A stretch of 64,000 nt of DNA from DASVBE01 sp963770375 (GTDB lineage Bacteria > Actinomycetota > Actinomycetes > Streptosporangiales > Streptosporangiaceae): positions 62,001 through 126,000 of the forward strand of contig CAVYPM010000028.1 in the NCBI GenBank assembly GCA_963770375.1, read 5' to 3'. The notes beneath the pieces were generated by a model. It did no database searches and was not told the DNA's origin. It worked only from the letters and a program-made list of their open reading frames with translations. Of this stretch, positions 57,898 to 64,000 are shown one piece after another (positions within the stretch are counted from its first letter, which is position 1; each line of letters begins with the position of its first letter). The translations under genes and the position numbers were made by a program.

Positions 57898-58827
57898 TCA
57901 GTGCCCTTCGTAGGGCAGGCCGATGGGGGTGCGGGGCGGCATCTCGGCCCGGCAGGCCGCGGAGATCGGCGCCAGCCGCCCGGCCAGGTCCGCGGCGGCG
58001 TGGGGGTCCGCCGACGCCCAGGGGCGGGCGGCGGCCCGGTCAGTGGCCGCCTCGAGGTCCAGGACCAGCTGCTCGCCGTCCGGCGTGGCGCGGCCGTCCG
58101 CGCCGAGCAGCCCGCGGTCCATCAGCCGGGCCGCCGCCGCGTCCCACTCCTCGTCGGTCCAGCCGCGGTTCGGCTGCATGACCTCCCGGTGCATATCCAG
58201 CCCCGCGCGCAGCGCCTGCACCTCGAGCCCGTCCAGGTCCGCGGCGACCAGGGCCGCGATGTGGCCGTCGCCGCGGTGCTCGCGCAGCACGGTGGCGGCC
58301 AGCCAGAGCCGGGCCAGCGGCTCGTCCGGCACCGGGAGCGCCAGATTGGCCGCGCCCAGCACCCGCCCGCCGCAGTCCGCCCCGGCCATCACCGAATAGA
58401 GCTCGTCGGCCACGGCCTCGGTCGCCGCGCCGTCGCTGGCCAGCCCGGCGCCGTCCAGCACCCGGCGCAGCGCGGCCACCGCCCCCGCGGTCCTGGCCGC
58501 CATCGCCGCCTCCGGGCTGATCAGCTGCCAGACCGCGGGCAGCGCCCGCTCCACCATCGGCGGCGCGAAGCCGTAGAAGGCGGCGATCACCGGGGCCGCG
58601 CCGACCGGCCCGAGCGCCCCGGCCCGGCCCGCGAAGTAGCCGCGCCAGAACCCGCGCAGCCCGGCCGCCTCGTACGCGGCCCGGCCCTCCGCGGTGAAGT
58701 ACGTCATCACGTGCACCGGCTCGGCCAGCATCCACATCCGCCGGGCCACCGCCGCGGCATCCGTCATGCCTGCCGGGCTCTCCGCCACGTCCGCCGGGCC
58801 GTCCGCCGCGCCCGCCTGAGCCGTCAT
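57898..58827 (-). CDS. SCO6745-family protein
   Basis: 309 residues from ATG 58827 (GGGAGGA 6 bases upstream). The text AVARRMWMLAEPVHVMTYFT, RGFWRGYFAGRAGALGPV and FYGFAPPMVERALPAVW matches the actinomycete SCO6745 family, whose function is not known. Later stretches, HIAALVAADLDGLEVQALRA, REVMQPNRGWTDEEWDAA and ATPDGEQLVLDLEAATD, resemble the marR-like helix-turn-helix part of the family. It converges with the FadR-type gene and diverges from sufR. Confidence 0.8.
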   Translation of the reverse strand: MTAQAGAADGPADVAESPAGMTDAAAVARRMWMLAEPVHVMTYFTAEGRAAYEAAGLRGFWRGYFAGRAGALGPVGAAPVIAAFYGFAPPMVERALPAVWQLISPEAAMAARTAGAVAALRRVLDGAGLASDGAATEAVADELYSVMAGADCGGRVLGAANLALPVPDEPLARLWLAATVLREHRGDGHIAALVAADLDGLEVQALRAGLDMHREVMQPNRGWTDEEWDAAAARLMDRGLLGADGRATPDGEQLVLDLEAATDRAAARPWASADPHAAADLAGRLAPISAACRAEMPPRTPIGLPYEGH

Positions 58828-58906
58828 GTTCGTCCTCCCGCGGATCCGCCAGCTGCCAAAACGCCGCCGCCAGGGGGCCGGATTGCAGGCCGGGATGGAT
58901 TTACGA

Positions 58907-58921
58907 CACAATGATGTTGTG
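58907..58921 (+). promoter_or_regulatory. palindrome at the sufR start, possible SufR operator
   Basis: CACAA-TGATG-TTGTG overlaps the GTG start codon of sufR (58919). The mycobacterial SufR box has the form ACACT-N5-TGTGA (from memory); here ACACAATGATGTTGTGA has the same outer bases with a longer centre. A site overlapping the start fits autorepression of the suf operon. A TACGAC hexamer at 58902-58907 could be a -10 element of a near-leaderless mRNA. Confidence 0.5.
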
Positions 58922-59767
58922 AAAAGCGTGGGAGCGATGACAGGCACGGCACCCGGCGACGCCGGGCGCTCCGCCCTGCCCGCACCCGCGACGCCCGCAC
59001 CCGCCCAGGCTACGGCGGGGCTGACCGGTTCCGAGCGGGGGACCCGGGCCCAGATCGCCCGGCTCATCCTGGAGCACGGCCCGGCCACCGCGACCGCGCT
59101 GTCTGAACGGCTGAGCCTGACCCCGGCCGCGGTCCGACGCCACCTGGACAACCTGCTCGCCGAGGGCATGATCGAGAGCCGGATGGCCCGGCCGTACCAC
59201 GGCGCGGCCCCGCGCCGGGGCCGCCCGGCAAAGGTGTTCGCGCTCACCGACGCCGGCCGCAGCGCCTTCGAGCACGCCTACGACGACCTGGCGGCCAGCG
59301 CGCTGCGCTTCCTGGCCGAGCGGGCCGGGCCGGACGCGGTGGCCGAGTTCGCCCGGCGGCAGGTCGGCGAGCTGGAGCGGCGCTACGCCGCGGTGGTCGC
59401 CGCGGCCCCCGCCGCAGACCGGGTGCGGGTGCTGGCCGAGGCGCTGTCCGCGGACGGCTACGCCGCGTCCGCGGCGGGCGCGCCGGTGGCCGGCGGCGGC
59501 GAGCAGCTGTGTCAGCACCATTGCCCGGTGGCGCACGTCGCGGCCGAATATCCTCAGCTGTGCGAGGCCGAGACGGAGGCCTTCGGCCGCCTGCTCGGGC
59601 TCCCGGTGCAGCGGCTGGCCACGATCGCGCACGGCGACGGCGTCTGCACCACGCACATCACCGCACCGTCCCTGCTGAAGAACCCCGCGTCCGCAGCCCC
59701 CGCTGCGGGCCGACCCGCAGCGGCCCCGCCTGCTGCACCTCACCAGTCCGGAGGCACCTCCGCATGA
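58919..59767 (+). CDS. sufR: SufR iron-sulfur-sensing repressor
   Basis: 282 residues from GTG 58919; ATG 58937 is the alternative. A winged helix-turn-helix (RAQIARLILEHGPATATALS, LTPAAVRRHLDNLLAEGMIE) is followed by RRGRPAKVFALTDAGR. The C-terminal part has the Cys ligands for a cluster in EQLCQHHCPVAHVAAEYPQLC, the pattern seen in SufR. Holo-SufR represses the suf operon and relieves it when clusters are damaged or iron is low. Stop overlaps sufB (ATGA). Confidence 0.92.
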   Translation: MKSVGAMTGTAPGDAGRSALPAPATPAPAQATAGLTGSERGTRAQIARLILEHGPATATALSERLSLTPAAVRRHLDNLLAEGMIESRMARPYHGAAPRRGRPAKVFALTDAGRSAFEHAYDDLAASALRFLAERAGPDAVAEFARRQVGELERRYAAVVAAAPAADRVRVLAEALSADGYAASAAGAPVAGGGEQLCQHHCPVAHVAAEYPQLCEAETEAFGRLLGLPVQRLATIAHGDGVCTTHITAPSLLKNPASAAPAAGRPAAAPPAAPHQSGGTSA

Positions 59768-61176
59768 CCACAGCAACTCATCCCGAGCTCGACGGGCTCG
59801 GTAGCTATAAGTTCGGCTGGGCGGACTCGGATGCGGCCGGCGCCGCCGCGCGCCGCGGCCTGTCCGAGGATGTCGTCCGGGATATCTCGGGCAAGAAGAA
59901 CGAGCCGCAGTGGATGCTCGACCTGCGGCTGAAGGGCCTGTCCCTGTTCCGCCGCAAGCCGATGCCGTCCTGGGGCTCCGACCTGTCCGGCATCGACTTC
60001 GAGAACATCAAGTACTTCGTCCGGTCGACCGAGAAGCAGGCCGCGTCCTGGGACGACCTGCCCGCCGACATCAAGAACACCTACGACCGGCTCGGCATCC
60101 CCGAGGCGGAGAAGCAGCGGCTGATCGCGGGCGTGGCGGCGCAGTACGAGAGCGAGGTCGTCTACCACAAGATCCGCGAGGACCTGGAGGAGAAGGGCGT
60201 CCTCTTCCTGGACACCGACACCGCGCTGCGCGAGCACCCGGACCTGTTCCAGGAGTACTTCGCCACCGTGATCCCGGTCGGTGACAACAAGTTCGCCTCG
60301 CTGAACACCGCGGTGTGGAGCGGCGGCTCGTTCATCTACGTGCCGAAGAACGTGCACGTGGAGATCCCGCTGCAGGCCTACTTCCGGATCAACACGGAGA
60401 ACATGGGCCAGTTCGAGCGGACCCTCATCATCGTCGACGAGGGCGCCTACGTGCACTACGTCGAGGGCTGCACGGCGCCGATCTACAAGTCGGACTCGCT
60501 GCACTCCGCGGTCGTGGAGATCATCGTCAAGGCCGGCGCCCGGTGCCGCTACACCACGATCCAGAACTGGTCGAACAACGTGTACAACCTGGTCACCAAG
60601 CGGGCCGTGGCGCACGCCGGGGCGACCATGGAGTGGGTCGACGGGAACATCGGCTCCAAGGTGACGATGAAGTACCCGTCCATCTACCTGATGGGCGAGC
60701 ACGCCAAGGGGGAGACCCTGTCGGTCGCGTTCGCCGGCTCCGGCCAGCACCAGGACGCGGGCGCCAAGATGGTGCACTGCGCGCCGAACACGTCATCCTC
60801 GATCGTGTCGAAGTCGGTGGCCAGGGCCGGCGGCCGCACCTCCTACCGCGGCCTGGTCCAGGTGCAGGAGGGCGCCGAGCACTCGAAGTCGACCGTGAAG
60901 TGCGACGCGCTGCTGGTCGACGCGATCAGCCGGTCCGACACGTACCCGTACGTGGACGTGCGGGAGGACGACGTGGAGATGGGGCACGAGGCGTCGGTCT
61001 CGAAGATCTCCGAGGACCAGCTGTTCTACCTGATGAGCCGCGGGATGACCGAGGACGAGGCGATGGCCACCATCGTCCGCGGCTTCGTCGAGCCGATCGC
61101 CCGTGAGCTCCCGATGGAGTACGCCCTCGAGCTGAACCGGCTGATCGAGCTCCAGATGGAGGGGGCAGTCGGCTGA
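59764..61176 (+). CDS. sufB: Fe-S cluster assembly protein SufB
   Basis: 470 residues from ATG 59764, beginning MTTATHPELDGLGSYKFGWA. The beta-helix core holds GSFIYVPKNVHVEIPLQAYF, EGCTAPIYKSDSLHSAVVEI, YTTIQNWSNNVYNLVTKRAV and SYRGLVQVQEGAEHSKSTVK, with the conserved Cys in VKCDALL. Unlike the mycobacterial SufB, no intein is present. It is part of the SufBCD scaffold. Translation is coupled to sufD (TGATG). Confidence 0.97.
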   Translation: MTTATHPELDGLGSYKFGWADSDAAGAAARRGLSEDVVRDISGKKNEPQWMLDLRLKGLSLFRRKPMPSWGSDLSGIDFENIKYFVRSTEKQAASWDDLPADIKNTYDRLGIPEAEKQRLIAGVAAQYESEVVYHKIREDLEEKGVLFLDTDTALREHPDLFQEYFATVIPVGDNKFASLNTAVWSGGSFIYVPKNVHVEIPLQAYFRINTENMGQFERTLIIVDEGAYVHYVEGCTAPIYKSDSLHSAVVEIIVKAGARCRYTTIQNWSNNVYNLVTKRAVAHAGATMEWVDGNIGSKVTMKYPSIYLMGEHAKGETLSVAFAGSGQHQDAGAKMVHCAPNTSSSIVSKSVARAGGRTSYRGLVQVQEGAEHSKSTVKCDALLVDAISRSDTYPYVDVREDDVEMGHEASVSKISEDQLFYLMSRGMTEDEAMATIVRGFVEPIARELPMEYALELNRLIELQMEGAVG

Positions 61177-62315
61177 TGACGAACGTTCAGGAGGCCGTGG
61201 AGTCCGCGGCCCCGGTATCCGGGCTGCACGAACTCCGCTCCTTCGACCCGGCGGACTTCGGGGTCCCGCGCGGCCGTGAGGAGGAGTGGCGGTTCACCCC
61301 GCTGCGCCGTCTGCGCGGGCTGCACACCGATACGGCGCTCCCGCCGGCCAAGGTGGCCGTGGAATGCGATCTCGCTCCCGAGGTCACTGCAGAGGAAGTT
61401 GTACGCACCGACCCGCGGGTGGCCAGGGACTGGGTGCCCGCGGACCGCGTCAGTGCCCGGGCGTTCGCCGCGGTCAGTCACGCCACCGTGCTGACCGTCG
61501 GCCGCGGCGTGACCGCCTCCCGGCCGAGCACGGTCTCGGTCCGTGGCGACGAAAGCGCCGGTGCGGCGTTCGGCCACCTGGTGATCGAGGCCGCCCCCCA
61601 GGCCAGCGCCACCGTGGTACTGGACTACACCGGCAGCGCCACCTACGCCGACAACGTGGAGCTGATCGTCGGCGACGGCGCCGCGCTGACCGTGGTCAGC
61701 CTGGCGGACTGGGCCGGGGACACAGTCCACCTGTCGCATCACCACGCCCAGGTCGGCCGGGACGCGCGGATCACGCATACCGCGGTCACGCTCGGCGGCA
61801 GCGTGGTCCGGCTGGCCCCGTCGGTCAGCTACACCGGGCCCGGCGGCGACGCCGAGCTGCGCGGCCTGTACTTCGCCGACGCCGGGCAGCACCTGGAGCA
61901 CCGGTTGTTCGTCGACCATTCCGAGCGCAACTGCCGCAGCCGGGTTTCGTACAAGGGCGCCCTGCAGGGCGACGGCGCGCACGCGGTGTGGATCGGCGAC
62001 GTCGCGATCCGGGCCGACGCCACCGGTACGGACACCTACGAGTACAACCGGAATCTGGTGCTGTCCGACGGCACCCGGGTCGACTCGGTGCCCAACCTGG
62101 AGATCCTGACCGGCGAGGTGGCCGGCGCGGGCCACGCCAGCGCCAGCGGCCGGCTGGAAGATCATCACCTGTTCTACCTGATGGCCCGCGGCATCCCCTA
62201 CGCCGAGGCGCGCCGGCTGGTCATCCGCGGGTTCTTCGGCGAGCTGATCGAGACCATTGAGGTGCCCGGGCTGCGCGAGCGGATCGCTGCGGCGGTGGAG
62301 GCGGAGCTGGCATGA
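61176..62315 (+). CDS. sufD: Fe-S cluster assembly protein SufD
   Basis: 379 residues. Landmarks are GREEEWRFTPLRRLRGL, HHAQVGRDARITHTAVTLGG, LFVDHSERNCRSRVSYKGAL with the conserved His, GTDTYEYNRNLVLSDGTRVD, and HHLFYLMARGIPYAEARRLV at the C-terminus. It pairs with SufB in the SufBC2D complex. Overlaps sufB by one base and the ferredoxin gene by four bases. Confidence 0.95.
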   Translation: MTNVQEAVESAAPVSGLHELRSFDPADFGVPRGREEEWRFTPLRRLRGLHTDTALPPAKVAVECDLAPEVTAEEVVRTDPRVARDWVPADRVSARAFAAVSHATVLTVGRGVTASRPSTVSVRGDESAGAAFGHLVIEAAPQASATVVLDYTGSATYADNVELIVGDGAALTVVSLADWAGDTVHLSHHHAQVGRDARITHTAVTLGGSVVRLAPSVSYTGPGGDAELRGLYFADAGQHLEHRLFVDHSERNCRSRVSYKGALQGDGAHAVWIGDVAIRADATGTDTYEYNRNLVLSDGTRVDSVPNLEILTGEVAGAGHASASGRLEDHHLFYLMARGIPYAEARRLVIRGFFGELIETIEVPGLRERIAAAVEAELA

Positions 62316-62650
62316 CCGAGCTGACGACCTACCTGCGCGCCTGCCCGCTCGCCGACGTGCCGGAGAACGGCGCGCTCGGCGTCGAGCTGAACGGCGAGCC
62401 GGTGGCCATCCTGCGGGACGGCGACGAGGTCTACGCGATGCGGGACGTGTGCTCGCACGAGGAAGTCCCGCTGTCCGAGGGCGACGTGTACGACGGCACG
62501 GTCGAGTGCTGGCTGCACGGGTCCTGCTTCGACCTCAAGTCCGGCCAGCCCACGGGCCCCCCGGCGACCACCCCTGTACCCGTTTACCCAGTGAAGATCG
62601 ACGGCGGGGACGTTTACGTATCCCTTCCTGCCGCAGACCAGGAGAGCTGA
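62312..62650 (+). CDS. Rieske-type ferredoxin in the suf operon
   Basis: 112 residues. The Rieske cluster motif is C-x-H (CSHEEVPLSEG) and C-x2-H (ECWLHGSCFDLKSG). It resembles the small soluble ferredoxins of aromatic dioxygenases (ADVPENGALGVELNGEPVAI). The gene lies between sufD and sufC in many actinobacteria, and may supply electrons for cluster assembly; the function is not proven. Both ends overlap its neighbours (ATGA at the start, TGATG with sufC). Confidence 0.92.
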   Translation: MTELTTYLRACPLADVPENGALGVELNGEPVAILRDGDEVYAMRDVCSHEEVPLSEGDVYDGTVECWLHGSCFDLKSGQPTGPPATTPVPVYPVKIDGGDVYVSLPAADQES

Positions 62651-63417
62651 TGTCCACCCTTGAGATCCGTGACCTGCACGCCAGCGTGACCGACGCGGCC
62701 GGCCAGAGCCGGGAGATCCTGCGTGGCGTCGATCTGGCGGTCCGGGCCGGGGAGACGCACGCCATCATGGGCCCGAACGGGTCCGGCAAGTCCACCCTGG
62801 CGTACGCCATCGCCGGCCACCCGCGCTACCAGGTCACCCAGGGCTCGGTCACGCTGGACGGCGAGGACGTGCTCGGCATGAGCGTGGACGCGCGCGCCCG
62901 GGCCGGCCTGTTCCTGGCCATGCAGTACCCGGTGGAGATCCCCGGCGTCTCGGTGTCGAACTTCCTGCGCACCGCGGTGACCGCGGTCCGCGGCGAGGCC
63001 CCCAAGCTGCGGCTGTTCCTGAAGGAGCTGAACGCCGCCATGACCGACCTGGCCATCGACCCGGTGTTCGCCCAGCGCAACGTCAACGAGGGCTTCTCCG
63101 GCGGGGAGAAGAAGCGCCACGAGATCCTGCAGATGGAGCTGCTCGACCCGAAGATCGCCATCCTCGACGAGACCGACTCCGGCCTGGACATCGACGCGCT
63201 GAAGGTCGTTGCCGACGGGGTGAACCGGTACCGCGCCAAGGAGGGCCACGGCGTGCTGCTGATCACGCACTACACCCGGATCCTGCGGTACGTGCAGCCG
63301 GACTTCGTGCACGTGTTCGTCGGCGGCCGGATCGTCCGCGAGGGCGGCCCGGAGCTGGCCGAGCAGCTGGAGACCAGCGGCTACGAGGAGTTCGTCAAGG
63401 CGGGGGCTGCTTCATGA
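62650..63417 (+). CDS. sufC: Fe-S cluster assembly ATPase SufC
   Basis: 255 residues. Walker A GPNGSGKSTLAYAIAG, signature FSGGEKKRHEILQM, Walker B IAILDETDSGLDIDAL and the H-loop LLITHYTRIL. SufC is the ABC-type ATPase that drives the SufBCD scaffold. ATG 62650 shares one base with the Rieske gene stop; the end overlaps sufS by four bases. Confidence 0.97.
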   Translation: MSTLEIRDLHASVTDAAGQSREILRGVDLAVRAGETHAIMGPNGSGKSTLAYAIAGHPRYQVTQGSVTLDGEDVLGMSVDARARAGLFLAMQYPVEIPGVSVSNFLRTAVTAVRGEAPKLRLFLKELNAAMTDLAIDPVFAQRNVNEGFSGGEKKRHEILQMELLDPKIAILDETDSGLDIDALKVVADGVNRYRAKEGHGVLLITHYTRILRYVQPDFVHVFVGGRIVREGGPELAEQLETSGYEEFVKAGAAS

Positions 63418-64000
63418 CCTTCGATGTGGCCAGGATCCGGAAGGATTTCCCGATCCTGGAGCGCCAGGTCCGCGGCGGGCAGCCGCTGGCCTACCTGGAC
63501 AGCGCGAACACCTCGCAGAAGCCCCGCCAGGTGATCGACGCGATGTCGGAGTTCTACGAGCGGCACAACGCGAACATCCACCGGGCCAGCCATCAGCTCG
63601 GCGAGGAGGCCACCGCCGCCTACGAGGGCGCCCGGCTGGCCGTCGCGTCGTTCATCGGCGCCCGGGACGCGACCGAGGTGGTGTTCACCAAGAACATCTC
63701 CGAGGGCATCAACCTGGTCGCCTACGCGCTGAGCAATGCGGCCACGGCGGGCCAGGACGCGGCCCGGCTGGCGGTGGGCCCCGGCGACGAGATCGTCATC
63801 ACCGAGATGGAGCACCACTCGAACATCGTGCCCTGGCAGCTGCTCTGCCAGCGCACCGGCGCGACCCTGCGCTGGTTCGGGGTGACCGACGACGGCCGGC
63901 TCGACCTGTCCCAGCTGGACGAGCTGATCACCGAGCGGACGAAGCTGGTCGCGCTGGCCCACCAGTCCAACGTGCTGGGCACCGTCAACCCGGTGAAGCT
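63414..64000 (+). CDS. sufS: cysteine desulfurase SufS (3' end outside window)
   Basis: 195 residues are visible, starting MTFDVARIRKDFPILERQV. Class V aminotransferase features include LAYLDSANTSQKPRQVIDAM, HNANIHRASHQLGEEATAAY, VVFTKNISEGINLVA, and TEMEHHSNIVPWQLLCQRTG, which belong to SufS. The PLP Lys and catalytic Cys lie beyond the window end. It takes sulfur from cysteine for SufBCD. The 15-residue insert AATAGQDAARLAVGPGD is a usual actinobacterial variation. Confidence 0.95.
   Translation, partial: MTFDVARIRKDFPILERQVRGGQPLAYLDSANTSQKPRQVIDAMSEFYERHNANIHRASHQLGEEATAAYEGARLAVASFIGARDATEVVFTKNISEGINLVAYALSNAATAGQDAARLAVGPGDEIVITEMEHHSNIVPWQLLCQRTGATLRWFGVTDDGRLDLSQLDELITERTKLVALAHQSNVLGTVNPVK

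Overview
The window is high-GC DNA (over 70% G+C by eye) from an actinomycete. The diagnostic genes are whiA, a WhiB-family factor, Lsr2, RbpA, a GarA-like FHA protein, an FtsR-type MerR, the uvrC-rapZ-yvcK-whiA-gap-pgk-tpiA-secG run, the opcA-containing pentose-phosphate run and a sufR-led suf operon. HpnB and single-chain GcvP fit a filamentous actinomycete, perhaps of the Streptosporangiales, but sequence alone does not fix the order. No tRNA, rRNA, CRISPR array, transposase or prophage gene was recognised.

Layout. 1-2073: the right edge of an FkbH / acyl carrier protein / thiolase set, cut by the window start. 2131-10540: a CDP-alcohol phosphatidyltransferase, a nucleotidyltransferase fused to a degenerate phosphomannomutase-like domain, then the conserved garA-ftsR-DUF151-MerR neighbourhood followed by an ABC exporter. 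10603-13633: glycine riboswitch and gcvP. 13714-14885 (minus): an orphan hpnB-like glycosyltransferase. 14945-23741: uvrC, rapZ, yvcK, whiA, gap, pgk, tpiA, secG, rbpA. 23757-33019 (minus): a RibD-like reductase, glgX, an AidB-like dehydrogenase and an assimilatory sulfate-reduction operon (putative Cys leader peptide, nirA, small zinc-ribbon protein, cysH, sirohydrochlorin chelatase), with a whiB gene beyond it. 33450-37708: a Pro/Gly/Tyr-rich protein, lsr2, an MscS channel and an RCK channel-like protein. 37799-44419 (minus): pgl, opcA, zwf, tal, tkt. 44519-48361 (minus): ctaA, an EamA exporter and an ABC exporter. 48409-58827: an accessory block with a decayed endonuclease-like gene, an S10 carboxypeptidase, a gamma-glutamyl-amine catabolic operon with its divergent FadR-type regulator, and an SCO6745-type gene. 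58919-64000: sufR, sufB, sufD, a Rieske ferredoxin, sufC and sufS (cut by the window end).

How the genes work together. The two carbon blocks supply lower glycolysis and the oxidative plus non-oxidative pentose-phosphate pathway. The sulfur block feeds sulfide to cysteine, and the suf operon uses cysteine sulfur for Fe-S clusters, which NirA, CysH, WhiB and SufR themselves need. The accessory block between the ABC exporter and sufR looks inserted into a conserved actinobacterial neighbourhood and probably degrades an amine, best guess ethanolamine, by gamma-glutamylation.

Caveat. At least seven otherwise intact genes (ftsR, hpnB, aidB-like, sirohydrochlorin chelatase, lsr2, the RCK protein, zwf) carry apparent frameshifts, mostly equal to one surplus base and mostly in CG-alternating or homopolymer tracts. 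Sequencing error is the simplest explanation. One gene, the endonuclease-like gene at 48.4-49.4 kb, has so many breaks that it looks truly decayed. The most unusual non-coding signal is a pair of related long palindromes, at 13643-13691 and 49403-49456.
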